Below are positions 37,909 through 52,200 of a stretch of DNA of 64,000 bases, in pieces. The notes beneath the pieces were generated by a model. The model did not search any database. It worked only from the letters and a program-made list of their open reading frames with translations, and had not been told where the DNA came from. Position 1 is the stretch's first letter. Each line of letters opens with the position of its first letter. The position numbers and the translations under genes are program-made. Source of the stretch: Setaria digitata. Taxonomy: Eukaryota > Nematoda > Chromadorea > Rhabditida > Setariidae. Location: the NCBI GenBank assembly GCA_003640385.1, contig RCAB01000098.1, forward strand, positions 62,001 to 126,000, written 5' to 3'.

Positions 37909-38799
37909 AATACAAATGCAAAATAATATAGGTATGTCTGGTGGATGTAGACTAAATTAAACTTTGACAAGGATAAGGTGAAAAATGATAAGCCAAGAAC
38001 GAAATAGGAAGAAATGATCAGATAAGCTTGGCATTATCCGGACTGAAACCAAAAAAAAAAGACAAGAAAAACCACCCATAGTGCTTTTTTAATGAAAAGT
38101 ATAAGAGCTGATGTTTATATCACATCATTAATAATATACTAATTGTTTCTTCATTAGACGGATCAAATTTTCTTCGAACGTGTAGATCAGACGTGAAAAT
38201 ACGTAGAAAATTTTACTTCTGTGTTAGTTCTGAAATTTAGTGCTAATGTTTACGGTTAGCCCTACGTAAGTAAGTAATATCTGTACTAATTAGCATAATC
38301 AAATAATAGAATAAATAAAAGTGCTACTTCGATATGAAGAGCTGGAAGAATAGTTTCTATTCTCGTTTTCCCTAATTATATCAGTTATACAAGTATTTGT
38401 TTTTTTTCTAGCCTATCGGGTAATATCAATTAAAATAAGCTTAGTATTTCTTCAATTGTGATTTAATTAAAAAGTTAACCACCCAATGTTAATTTCTAAA
38501 ATGATTAATTACGAAGTAACGAACAATTCACCAAATTATATCAATTATACAAATAATTTTATCTATCCTACCCGGTAATAACAATTACACTGAGCCAAAT
38601 ATTCCATCAGCTGTTGATCATTGATAATATCCAATTAGCCTAAACTAAATTAAAAATAACTGATATTCAGACAGGGCCATTTCTTTGGAAAACACTTTTC
38701 CCAGTACAGGTAGTAATAAATGCTTCTAAAACTAATTCATTTTTAGCACTAACTGTTTGCCCACCTCCTCTTAGAACCATCGATGCTACTACCATCATT

Positions 38800-38956
38800 A
38801 GCAGTAGCAGTAGCAGTAGCAGTAACAGTAGCAACAGCACCACCTTTTCAGCATTCATTTATTGAAGCCAAAAAATTTATTCTTCTTCCTCTTCTTCTCC
38901 TTCTTCTTCTTCTTCTTCTTCTCCTTCTTCTTCTTCTTCGTCTTCTTCTTCTTCAA
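38800..38956. repeat. Adjacent trinucleotide repeats: AGT/AGC then TTC
   Basis: AGCAGTAGCAGTAGC-type units run to about 38840. After a 40 bp spacer, an imperfect TTC/CTC tract follows at 38880-38956. They produce long Leu- or Phe-rich open frames on both strands that are not genes. Confidence 0.9.
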
Positions 38957-39823
38957 AACATCCGTTTCGGATTGCTCATTGCATCATACAAATATGCTAC
39001 TTCTTCTTCTGTTTACAAATATCAATTTTGATATCATTTCTTTTCTTTTTCTTTTTCCTTTTTCCATTTTTTTTTTCTTCACATACTATAAAAAAAATTG
39101 GAAATTGGTAAAAAAAAAAGGATTCCAAATTTCATTATCATTCTCAATTCATATTCCTATATATCTTCAAAGAAAATAATTTTTGTTCTAATGAAAGATC
39201 CAAAAACTTTGCAAAATATTCATCACAAGTGTAGATGAAAATGCAAACAAGATAGGTGGAAAAGAGGGAAACGTTTAAATTCAGTAAGTATGCGTTAAGT
39301 AAAAGTTAGCAAATAACACGTGTTCTACTGAACGTGATATTTGCGTGAATGAAGAAAGCTGCTCGTGATTAAACATTTTGTAAGATGAAATAACGTGAAC
39401 GGTTTGAGATTTAGCGTAAAATTGATGGCATGATAACGTGCTCTTTAATTGTATAAATATCTCAGTGAAATCTTGGCAATCTTAATAATTTCAAAAAGCG
39501 CAGCAAAATTTTTATACAGTAAGACAATGAAACAGATCGGTCAATTGCGCCACGTGTCATTTTTTAGACCTCTGAAATAGCATTCTAAGCAAACATATTG
39601 CTCTATATAAGTAAAAATGAGACTAGACTAATTTAGGAGCATAATTAATTTCCGCCCAAAAGCTAGAAGCCACACTTTTAATCGATTAAAGCTCATGTCA
39701 AAATGCTTTTCTTGAATTGTTGAAGAAGTTCATGCAATTATTTCCACTCATAACAAGAAGAAAAAATCGTTTTTTTTTTTTTCAGATGTAAGAAACTGAA
39801 AAAAGCAAATGCTTTCCGTAAGG

Positions 39824-40001
39824 GAAACAATTCAATTGCATCAGTGATTTATATAACTTTTTCCCTTTTTTTTTTTTTTTTTGAAATTGCTGAGTAATAA
39901 AAATTGGAGACNGAAACAATTCAATTGCATCAGTGATTTATATAACTTTTTTCCCTTTTTTTTTTTTTTTTTGAAATTGCTGAGTAATAAAAATTGGAGA
40001 C
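39824..40001. repeat. 88/89 bp direct repeat flanking one N (assembly joint)
   Basis: Copies 39824-39911 and 39913-40001 both run from GAAACAATTCAATTGC to AAAATTGGAGAC. They differ only in homopolymer length in the T/C tract. As at 14614, the single N marks an unmerged contig overlap. Confidence 0.9.
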
Positions 40002-42211
40002 AAAATTGAAAGATATTCAGCAGAAAGATCTTCCTCACAGAATTGCTTAATCTCAAAAGATGACTGGAACTTTTGAAACTAGCTTACAGGTAGATGTTAG
40101 CACTTCAGGGCTCATTATAGTCCTAGTGAAAGGATCCCGAGAAATTCATGTCTAATTTAAATGCTCAAGCAATTTTATTGTATTTGAAAATTAACTTTCC
40201 TGCTTGATATAATTATAGTTAAGAAAGAAAATCCTTCTTTCGACAATTTATACCTTCAAATCTGAAGGAATGATAACATCCATGTATCACTCTGTTGAAT
40301 GACAACTTAAATATCAGTATCTTGGAATTGATAAAGCATAAAATGCTTTTGCTCAAGTAACAACTTCAAATTCAACAATCAACCAATAGTATTTAAACAA
40401 AAAATCCTTCCGAATTAAAAATAGTGTTAAATTAGAATTTAACAAAAGTGAATTTCATTTTTATTATTGAATACTCTCTACAGGTCAATGTGGATGACAA
40501 AATGGCCAAATCATTTATCGCATGAATGACAAAAATCAAAAAAGAATTTCTCATTTTAGAACTTTAACAGGAAAAAAATTTCAAAAAATATTTCAAATTA
40601 AGCATATTCAAATATTTTAAGCTTGAAAATAGACTGGACGATTAGCCGGAAACGTTCCAGATGATACAATGCCGGTACAAGTAATGCAACTAATGAGAAA
40701 TAATTTTAATTATTTAAATCTCTGAAATTAGTTTCATAGCAATGCAATATGATGAGGTTATTATAATAGAATCAAAAGCATCCTTAATTTTTCATCTCGA
40801 AAATTTTAATTTATAAGATTGCATATAATTTTATCATTCTTTCTAATTTATCCAATTATATTTTAAGCAACATTTTAAACTTAGTTTACTAAGTGTGCGA
40901 TAGTTTGGAATCAAGAGAAAAACAAAGATCTTCCCCATTTTATCTGTTAAAATGATAAAATAAAATTTAAAATATTAAAATAATTTGAAATATATTCCAA
41001 AGAAAAAAGATAAAACTTGACTTAAATGATACTGAGAAAATAATTTCTCATGTGGACCTCTACGATAAAAATTGCTCGCAACGACGAAATAATTAAATGC
41101 TAATGAAATAGAATTACAGAAAACAATTATTTTAAAATTTTTGAATTACTGCTTCTAAAGAAGAAGCAGTTGAAATGAATTGTATGTGGCAAAAACAAAA
41201 ACAATTAATTATGACTGATCTCCGGTCCTCTCCTCTTGAAGTTTGATAAGCCTTTTGTTTCTTCCTGATTTGTATGAAAATAATCAGTGAATAAATTTTC
41301 GAAAGAAAAAAAAAGAAAAATCTGTCGCTGCTTACAGGAAAAACTTCAAATAAAATTAGGGACTTAACAATTTATAGCACCAGAACTCGAAAAATCAATC
41401 AAAATCAATTGTTAATCGGAATTATAATTATTCTAGGATAATTATCACTAATTGTTCTGTATTGCCGTGGAATTTTTATTTAATTAGCCATACAGTGAAA
41501 GGAAATTTTTTCCGACTGAAACTTTTAATAAAAAAAAAAAAAGGTAAAACAGAGAAAGGGCGCTTTTTATTCGAAATAAAAATTAAAATCAAATCTGAAA
41601 CACTTTCCTACAAACACTGACATTTCAGAATAATAGTGACTCAGTGTTATAAAATAATTAAAACTACTCAAACAAAAGTGAAATAAATCATCTTTTATCC
41701 TTTAAATAAAAGTAACTAGTTTAACTGATTAATATTTATTATTGTTAAAGTTTCACTATGCTTAATGAATGCTACCCACTCTTTTAAGTGGGATAAAAAT
41801 TTCACGACATTTATCTTCTCATTGTATTTGATCTAGGCATAGTAGGCATCATTTTTTCGTTTAATTTTTTCCTTTACTTTAAATAGGTCCGAGAGAAAAT
41901 GATTTAACAGGTAAAATGAAGTGTGAAATTTTATATAATTAATTTAGATAGTTTGTTAAATTCAAGAAGAAAGAATTAAAATAGTATGCACTTTCATTTC
42001 CCAATTATTCGACAAAATTGTCACTAAAAATCTAATACTTTCTCAGCTAATAAATTTAATTATTTAAATGGATATTATCTGGAAATAAAATATTTAATTA
42101 ATAGTTTGGTATAGATATAAATATGATTTAAATATTGATATTCATTTGCATTTCACAAAGAACTGACAAATAACTAAAATAAAAAACGAATATAAGGCAG
42201 AGATGCCAGAG

Positions 42212-42479
42212 TTAAATAAGTCTACCTAAATTAAAACTAAAAATTTTAAACCACGGGAAAAATTGAAATGGAACTGAATCTCAGTATAGGATCTAATTTG
42301 ATTACCTAAATCATCATCCTTGCCTAGAATAGCTTCCACCCTATTTAGGTTTTCATTCCGAAATGAAATATAAAATGACCGAACACGGAAACGCATTTTA
42401 ATTTCTTCAAATATTCGTGGAATAATTATCAAACTGCTATCATTCTTCAACATATTACCTTTGCAACTATCACTTATTA
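42212..42479 (-). CDS. Candidate terminal exons of an unidentified gene
   Basis: A 57-codon open segment at 42479-42306 has acceptor CATCTTTAG and donor TTTAG|GTAATC. It reads ISDSCKGNMLKNDSSL, then IFEEIKMRFRVRSFYISFRN and EAILGKDDDL. Phase fits a tiny final exon at 42225-42212 (acceptor AATTTAG), giving GRLI and TAA. The required upstream donor (phase 1) was not found, so it cannot be attached to the exons at 46-54 kb with confidence. No family is recognised. Basic and Phe-rich composition without Pro or Gly runs is compatible with a folded domain. Confidence 0.35.
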
Positions 42480-44543
42480 CTAAAGATGCAAGAAAACAAA
42501 AATATATTTGAAACAAATTTAAATGAGCGAACTTTTTAAGAACGGAAATGTTCTTGAAGTTTTTTTTCTTTTTTTTTTTTTTTGCTTGATGTATTTAATC
42601 GCATCGAAAATAAATTAAAAAAAAAAAAAAATGTTTGTTGTTGAAAAGAAAAGAATTAAAGTTATGATAAAGAATACAGAATTTAAAAATTTACTATCAT
42701 AAACAGTAATTAATAAAATTTAAAAACTAAATGAAACGGAAATTTTAGAATGAAAAAATACAGCGCAGTCTTTACATAACAAATATGCTTATGTATGTGG
42801 GAAATTTGATAGTTTAATCATAATCAAATTGATTGATTTGTATACTAAAACAAATAAAATTCTTAATGAAGTCAAAAATTCATTTTTTTTTGTGCCGATT
42901 TAATTTTCATTTAGATTTTTTAAATCTGATAAGTTTCTCCTTATCGCTGTTCTTCTATCCGATATTTGTTTTACCATTTTTGAAATTAGCGCAGCAATTT
43001 GAAAGATTCTGTTTGAATTACTTTAAATAAATAATTTCAGAAATTTAAAGATATTATTTCTAAATTAATGGCAAATTAAGATGGAGGTAATTGTTTATGA
43101 AAGGCATTAAAGCAGCTTGCTCATTGTTTTTCTAAACTAACAGCTGCTCCTTTTTCTTATTCATGATGAATCCTAATAACCTCATTCATTTATCAGCTAC
43201 ATATTGCTATCATTTTATCAGTTAAAATAAAATAAAAAAAAATTCATAAGATCTGAAAATATAGAATTAAAAGTTCACAAATAAGCAAAATAAGTTTCAG
43301 CAGTTCCAAAATGTATAATACTTTTTTTCATCGTGTTTGTCTTTGAAAATACCAGAGATACCTTAATAATTAGGAAAGGTAATAGAGATAACTATTCATA
43401 ATTATTTGAGCTCACTAAAAGCTCCAAAAAAGTAAAATATTAAATTCGTGAAATGTCCCGAGAAGTTCAATACTAGTTATCGTTATTCTAATCATTTGTG
43501 CTGTATCATATGAAATTAAAAAAGCTAAATTTGGTTTTTTTTTTTTTTTTTAATGACTTCTTTTACAATTAATTAATTAAAACTTTGTCAAAAAAAAGAA
43601 AGTTTACTCGATTATTTTAATAAAATGCATATTTGGCATCTAATTTTGTGCTTTTTTTCTAGTCAAAATCAAAAATGCAAGAAATTGTTGTAAAGTAAAA
43701 AAATTTTTTTTCTTGTAAAGATGCGTAAACAAACACATACACAGTGGTTTTGTTTTTTCTCTGACTTGTTTATCTATTTATTTATTTATTTATTTTTTTG
43801 AAGTGTCTTTAAGGAAAGAAACCATTGGTTTTGTATATGAAATCATCACTGTTGCTACTTTCATTGGGAACATTTTTGCAAAAAACTGTCAATCAAACAT
43901 TATACATCTAATTTTTTTTTTTGTAGTCCGTAATTGAAATAATTAATAACTAATTGGAAAAATTATTTAGTCTATAAGATAGGCTAAGTTTGGTGTTTTA
44001 CTGGCTTGCTTCAATTTTTTCTTAAATTTCATACTAAATTATAATCGTTTCGCTAAAAAGAGCTTGAAAATTGCTAAACTTTTTCAATAATTTACGTCGC
44101 ATTAAATTTCAATTAAATCTCACGCGTTAATTCGATTTATAAAATTGATCTAATTTAAAAAGGATTTTTTTCTATACTTACAAGCAAAACTTATATACAA
44201 AAAAAAAAAGCATATCTTCTATTGTATTGTAAAATCTCTCTAGCAAATTTTAAAACAATCAATTTCATATTCAAAAAAGAGGGAAAAATAATATAACTAA
44301 AATTTCAAATGAATTAGATAATAGTATGAAGTGGTGGAATTAATGAAACTAAAAGAATACCATTCAGCAAGACATTTTAATATCATTTAATTAACACATT
44401 GTCATTTGTAAATAATAAATATTCGAAGTTAAATGTTAATAAAAACAAAATCTTATCTATTCCTTTCCTTTTTTTTTTGTTAATTAAAATTTTGGTAAAA
44501 TAAGGAAAAAGACGCGTGGCGCATATTTGAATTCAATATCCCC

Positions 44544-44550
<7 letters not shown>

Positions 44551-44576
<26 letters not shown>
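44551..44576. repeat. (AT)n microsatellite
   Basis: About 13 AT units followed by a T run. Confidence 0.9.
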
Positions 44577-44579
<3 letters not shown>

Positions 44580-46220
44580 TTTCTATTTTTAATGAAAAAC
44601 CTATCGGCATGACTAATTGCTTTTTCAGGTGAACAATAGGTGATAGGACGAGTTAGCCACACTCATCTCATCGAGAAATTTTCTCCTCTCCGATCTGTAG
44701 AAGAAAAGGAGAACTTTTACCTTACATCGAGCATCTTACCTTACGGCTAACACACCTTAGACATTTTCAGAACTTTCTCTTACATATCTTTTTTATTGCG
44801 CATTAATGACTAATAAATGAACGAATAACGAACGGTTGTTACCACTTTTCTTTCCATTTTTTTTTCTTCTTCTTTTCTTTTTCTTGTTTTTATTTTTTCC
44901 TTATAATTTATTAATTAATGTTTTTGAGGGACTAAAATTGTTATCTCAGAAAAATTCAATGAAATTTTTTTTTTTTATTTTTTGAAAAAAAAAAAAGGAG
45001 ATAATTTTTGACAAAAATGGCTTTTGTTAATAGAACAAGAAATTAAGAAATGTTTAAAAAAATTAATTCCTAATCATTTTTATGCTTCAATTATTTATGA
45101 AATCTAACCGCCAAATTATTAATTAAGTAATTGAAATTATTGCAATTCGTGTAATGAAATGAGCAAAACTTCTGCTTAAAGAATTCCAATTAGAAAATTT
45201 CCGATAACAGTAAATTAGCATTTCAAAATAGGCAATTTATAATACTTATTTACTCATTTAAAACAACATAACCACTAAGAAGTTTGTAAATAAACAGCCT
45301 AACACATCCGTTTCAAAGGGTAACACTTACATCTAGTTAGTAAATCCTATAAGATCTTATCGCTATTTCATTGTCAGCAATTCCTTATCACTATTAAGTT
45401 GTCAGCAACAACTACATTTAGATTCTAAAATCCAATTTCGCGAAAAAAAAAATGCAAAGTAAAAAACATCCTTAGCTATAAATTCGAGTAACATCTCGAC
45501 ACTGGTTGAAATTTTTTATTACGAGAAGCCATCATCCATTATCAAATGAAGTGTACTTTTATCAGTTGATTATCAAGGAATGCAAAATATGTACTATAAA
45601 ATTATTTGGATTTCATGAATTGTTGTGAATTTTGAATTTTTTTAATAAAGCATTTCTCATCAAACTTTAAAAATAAAAAAAATTTTTTCCAGCAGAAAGA
45701 AGTCAATGTTTGTGTTGAAAAAAAAAGTAGTTAATGCGTTAGATTGAAGTTTCAATTTGTCATCGCAGAATTAAGGACAAAGAGTCGGAAAAAGTTAGAG
45801 ACAATAATATTTTCAATTTTTTTCGACGAAAATGAGGAGAATAATTAATTTCCGATTATTACAGGTATTTTGAAAAAGGTAAGTAATTTTGATCATCGCT
45901 TTACTCTTTTTCAAACAAAAAGCAAAACTACCGGCATATTATTCAGTATCAGTATTTCTCGAAATAGTTCATTAATTAGTGAAAAAAGTTTGTACTTAAT
46001 TAAGAGATGAATGAAGAATTTTAAAAAATACAAAAAATGCAAGTCAAAATTTTTATAAATCTGAACTTAAAAGATAAAAAAAGGAAAAAAACAAAAAATG
46101 GCAAATATAAGAAACATTTCTCTTTCATCTCTGTCGATTTTGATGGCATTTTTTACTGGTTGTTATAATCATAGCAAAGTGCTATAAGCATTATCAAAAC
46201 TTATCAAGTATCTCGCATAC

Positions 46221-49200
46221 CTGATAAGTTCTCTTTTTGTGATAAAGTGCTAAACGTTTGGCATAGCCTTTTTGAGGGAAAATCCCCAGTCTCGATATAA
46301 CCATCTCTCTAACTATTTCCTCTGATAGCAAAGGTTGTTCATGAAACAGGCATGAAACAATTGTCGTAAGAAAAAAAAAGAATTTTGAAAATTAAAACAG
46401 ATCAATATCGTGTAATATTCAACAGTAGAAAAATTAATATTTAACTTTTCAGTGACACAATTTTCAATTTTAGACTTAACTAAATAACTTACTGGTACAT
46501 CGAACATATTCAATAGCCTTTCAAGATCCAAATCTTTTTCTTCCAGAATTTGCTTGGATAACTGATTGTTACTAATTACTGATGCTATCTTGTTTTCCGG
46601 TAATCCTGAACATAATATTGTTTATATCAAGAAAATTTTTGTAAAAAAAAAAATGATGTACAATTAAGTGTAATTACACTTAAAGAATAAAAAAGGAAAA
46701 TATTTCTCTATAACATTCTACGGTGATAAATTTTAACATATTGTCTTGGATAAAATTCTAATTAATTATTCAAATTAAAAGAAAAAGAAATTGATGAGAA
46801 TAAATGAAAGCATAGGCAAAAGTTAACTTTGTCCTGCGATAAGTGAGGACCCGACTTCACTGCATGCACTTCCTGAAAAGCAAATAAAATTAAATAAATA
46901 TCAAAATTTTATTTAGCTTTTTTTTTTCAGTTAAAACATCAACCAATCAAAATTTCTTGTTATACGGTAAGTAAAATTAGGCTGATTTATTATTTTCAAC
47001 AGAATTCCTTAATTATCATAAATATGATCTTTTTTAGGAGATTGATTCAGAGTTGTAGCAAATGTCAATTTTTTTTTTTTTTTTTTTTTGCGATTTCTCG
47101 ACAGTATTCCAAATTTACAACAGAATAACTTTGATTATTTTGAAATTCTTGAAATTTATTCAACAGCTGCTCGAAAAATACTTCAATGCCAAGTTTTACA
47201 ATTATTGAATCTAATTAAAATTTTCTAAAACCATAATAAAACTTTATTTTTTGCACTTGATTTTTGCACATTTCTCTTTTTTTTATAATAAATAGACATT
47301 GCCAAATAAGAGTTGCAGCCTAAAATCTTTTCCAAATTAGAAATTTTCAGTCCCCGTTATTTACTACAGCCTTGTTCTGGCACCACAGCAGATGATAAAA
47401 ATTACATTTAAGAATAAACCGGAGTCAGAACCGGAAAGTGATGGCAAAATTTTTGATCAAACAATTGCAAAAAAAAAAAACTTTTTACAATAGCTATTTG
47501 CATTTAATACGAAATGACTGTATTGCTACCGTATGCAAATGACTGGGTGGGGAAATGGGGTGTGATCGTTGGGAACTACCAAATATCGTTGTACGGGAAC
47601 TAAAAGCTCTCCGCGAATTGCCAATGAACTGAGAGGTCATATCATTCTGAAGTTCAGGGATAGTGTTAGGAATAGATTATGGCAATAAATGAAATTTTTT
47701 TTTTTTGACACAAAAAGTTAAAAATTTTTCCAATCTTTAGAATTAATCATTGTCAGGGTCGAATAGTCCTGTAAGTAATTCAAATTTTGTAAATAAAATT
47801 GTTTTCAATTGAAATTAAGCATAAATATTGAGCATAAGCTAAGCTAGACTATATAATTCATATTAGTTTCCTTTCTAATAAAACTTTTTTCCTCCATTTT
47901 TTCTTTTTTTTCTTTTTTTTTTTTTTTTTTTTTTGTGAGGAAGAAACAATTTTGAATGCTAGTAGTAATAGAAGAATTCCATTTTGCTTTCATAAAATAA
48001 TACATTTTTTTTTTTGAAATCATAAAGTATAAATTGATAAGTAAAATTTGCTTATTCCAAAATGAGAAAAAAATTGAAAATTTTATTTCACATTTCAAAA
48101 AAAAAAAAGAGGGATATTTTAAAAGTGAGCAAAATAAAATCAATGAATGAAAATTGGAGCATCCATCCAATTGTAGAATCTAGTCGGTGACACTGTTGCA
48201 GTTAGCACAAAAAGTCGATGCCTTTTTTTCTTGTTTCAGAATGAGTTATTGACAAAGCTGTTAAATGCAAAACTAAAATTGAAAAAAAAAAATAAATAAA
48301 ATTAAAATAAAAAAAAAAGAAATATTTAAAAGATAAAAAAATTTCGAATAAAAAACATTGCAAAATGGTTTTGCTAAAATTTATACAGTATACCACCGTT
48401 GATGATAATGATAATGATTAGAATGGTGATAGTGATACGAATAATGATAGTCGTGCAAGTGCTGATTAACGACTACCGCTGCTGCATTACAAATGAACCT
48501 TACGATATATGTCCCGCCTGATTGATGATGGATAGGAAATAGTTTTTTTTTTTTTTTTTTTGAAAGTTTATGATGATAATGGTTTTTTAGAAGGTCAATC
48601 AAATAAGGGGTTGGAAAAATCAATCTACCCTATAACTAGAATCTTAAAAGGGCGTAAGTCGGGTCGGCCGGGTAGACAGAAGGAGGAGAAAGTGGTCCAC
48701 AAAACAAGTCTAAATGCTATTTGCAAACGGTTCAATTCTTCCATGTTTCTAAACCAAAAACAAAAAAAAAAAAAGAAAGAGACAAAAGTAAAATTTTTTT
48801 TTCTTTTGTTTTTCATGCAGTTTATTCATGTTTCTATTACTATTTGTAGTATTATAATGATTAATATCATTTTCGTCTGTTTATTTTACGTAGAATTAGA
48901 AATCACGTATATCCAAAGTATTGCTTCACGTAATGAAGAAATGTATGAATTAGTAGCGAATAATTAATATTCCATAGGAAAAGAAGAAAAAGAAGAGAGA
49001 GAGAGAGAGAGTTTGCTTATATTACTTAGAATTAGAAATTTTCGCGTATTGACGTGTTTCAAAAGTATTGCTTCACGTAATGAAGAAATGAATGCAATAG
49101 TAACGAATAATTAATATTTTTTAGGGAAAGAAGAAAAGAATTGGAAAAATTAAGAATATTTTTTAGAAATCAGTGGAGAAGCATTTCATCAGAACATTCT

Positions 49201-52200
49201 TTTTTGGTTGTCTAATAATACATGGTAAGCAAATGTGAAGTTTTGAATTTGCAGGAAATAATTAAATTACAAAAATTGGAATTGCTGAAATGGATTATTT
49301 AGGATTAGAAAATAAATTAGCTCCAAAACACGAGAATGATACAACTGTAAATAAAATGCTCATTTCATGTAGCTTGAGTCACACTCGAAATCTGATAATC
49401 TTATCAGTTTGTTTGGAAAGCTGCCACGTTATTTTGGATAAATATGATCAAGAAAACTACATAAATTAGCATATGCTGATAATTCCATAGATCTTATCAT
49501 GATTTATATATCCAAATTTTTCCTTTCTTTTTCAGTCTTAGGTGAAATTAAACAAAGGCATTGATATCCATTGATACTGTGATCTTGGCTGTTTCAGAAT
49601 GTATTACGTGACCTGGTTTTGAATGTGACAGATATTGCTTCAATTTTGAAATGCTCAAAAATTTAGGTAGTGAGATTGAGATCATGACTAAGGTAATAAT
49701 ACTTAAGTGATTTTCTTCATAACAGTTCTTGTCTATTTTCGCTACACTTCGCAAGAATGATACTGTATTCTTGACAGTATCTTAATGGGCTATGCTCGAA
49801 ATGTATTACTGTTATCATTATGTTCTAAAAGCTAATTACATGACTGTACAATTATCAACTCATAAAACTTTCTAATTAATAAGATTAGTAAAGGAGACGA
49901 TTAATTAATATTTTTTATTCCTGTCAATTGTGGTCTTACAGAAGGATAAGTTATTGGACGTTTAAGTCTTAGTTTCATTTCAAAATGATAAAACATTCCG
50001 ATGCAAAAGACGAATTTATTGTAGTAAACAGTCATAAGCCGAAAAGACAATAAGCTAAGTTATCATCATCTACTAGTTTCTAAAAAGCCAAATTGTCTTC
50101 ATCAACTGTCTAAGTTGTCATCACGTACTAGCTTTCTAAAAAGTTAAATTCCCTTCATGTACCGACTTTCTGAAAAGTCAGGCTATCTTCACCAACTAGC
50201 TAGCTTTCTAACCTGGATCTTTATCTACCAGCTTCCCGATACATAAATAATTAGAATTAATTGACTCACATGTTTTCAAAATCGCTGCATGAAATTAAAT
50301 ATTACTAAGAAATTAACATCTGCATTCTTCTCCAGAAACACATGCTTAACAAATATCTATCCATAAATCATTTTTTTTTTTTTACAAATATAACCTTTAA
50401 ATTTAGTTCAGCATAGCTTCTTTAATGAATTTATGAAGCAAATTTGTTTGTTTAAAATCGCAGATAATTTAAAAAAAAAAAAAGCTGATAAATAATATCA
50501 AAGATAACCGATAAAATAATTTATTACTTTTGCAATAACTAACAAATGAAAATGGATGCTTAAGTTATTATTAACTTAGGGAATAAATCATAAAGTATTA
50601 AATTGTTTAAATCTAAGAATTGTAACATAAAATAACATAATTGAAAGATTTGAATAACTCAAAGAAATTAAAAATGTATTTCCGACACTTACTTCTATTT
50701 CGTCTCTTCATACTTATGTAGTAGTTAACTCTATAAGACTGCTACAAATTTATACTTAGAATGTTATGCATTCGTCTAGAGTAAAAAATCTAGACTTACT
50801 CAGAATAGGCTTTTTTTTTTCACAATAATTCAGATAATATTAGCATTATAAAAAAAAAAAAGCATTAATAGGAATAAATTAAATAGTTATATTTCATTCC
50901 AAAAGACTGATAAAGTGAGAAGTGAAATGCTGGATGAATGTTTATCATCATGTTGTTATTATTCATACAATTTTCATCCTTTTGAATTGATTGAAATTTA
51001 ATTTTTTTGCAAATAAGACGATTGCTTTTTACCTAAATTCCATATTTAGTAAAATAATTTATTGAGTCAAATTGCTCATCCCTGTGCTATTATTATTTTG
51101 TCACTAATTTTAAATATATATGAAATCTACTTTAGCAAAACTTTTCCAAGATGCTTGTAGCAAAGATTCATCATACTTACTTATGCATTAACATATTTTT
51201 ATGGATTAATTTAGACATTCGGATAGTTCTACGGCAGTTAGCATTTTTATAAACATGAATTTGAAGTTTCGCCGGTGCCCAATTTCAATTTAGTCTAATT
51301 ACAGTTAAACCAATTAGTAATATTTCATTGTCTCGAATTATTAAAAGCCATATGTGTTATAGTACGGAAGCATACAAAATTTGATGATTGAACCATTTTA
51401 TGATCAAATAAGAAAAATTTTTACAAGACAACCTTTCAAATATTTCCTGCTACCGTAATCCAAGATTTTAAAACAATTTTGTCTTTCCTCTCTTTTTTTT
51501 TCCTGCTTATTTGTTTTATTTTTGCAAAATTTCAAAGTATTTCAAAACATTGGAATTGTTTCATTTCAAAAAAAGTTTAATGAATACTTTTGAGCAATGT
51601 ATCTTTGGAACATCAAAGGAAGAAAGCTCATAATTTTTGACTTTTTAAATGGTATTCGAAAAATGAAATTTTCAGAAAAAAAAAAAAAGCAATGACCGTA
51701 ATGAAACGATGAAACAGAGGGAAACGAAATTTTTTTCCTCTTATGATATATTGAAACAAAAAGGTTTTTCCTTTTTTTTTTTGTTTTTTGATTTCATTTC
51801 ATTATTTGTTTATTTATTTATTTTGGTTATTTTTTTTAAAAAAAAAACAGTAAAGAAAATAAAATGCAAGCAAAAATTTGCTACCGGAAGGCGAAAAAAA
51901 GGAAAATTTGAAGTGAAAAGAGTAATAATAATAAGGAAAAAAAGACGTGACATTTTTTTAAAAAAAAAATAGGGAAATTTTTCGTTTTCATTTTTGTCTT
52001 ATCCAAATGAAAAATAAATTCTATAAATTGAAATCAAAAATTACATATGTATATGCTCAAAAAGAAGGAAAAAAGAAACAATAGAAAGTATAATTTTTAC
52101 ATTTTTTTTTTTTTTTTTTGCAAGAAAAAAAAGAATGCACAGTAAGTTTAGCTTAACAAATTAGCAAAATTCAAATTAGTCAAGTTAGTGGTAAACTGTA

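Larger units (their letters stand above)
35326..42211. other. Gene-poor AT-rich stretch
   Basis: No supportable exon was found. The region holds a cluster of GCATGC/TGCATG motifs (37854-37908), trinucleotide repeats (38800-38956) and an N-flanked duplicate (39824-40001). Confidence 0.55.

Noticed and set aside
38667..39179. Leu-, Val- and Phe-rich frames on both strands
   Set aside because: By-products of AGT/AGC and TTC repeats.
50055..50215. Repeats considered as a CRISPR array
   Set aside because: Units are degenerate, spacers are not unique fixed-length, and the genome is eukaryotic.
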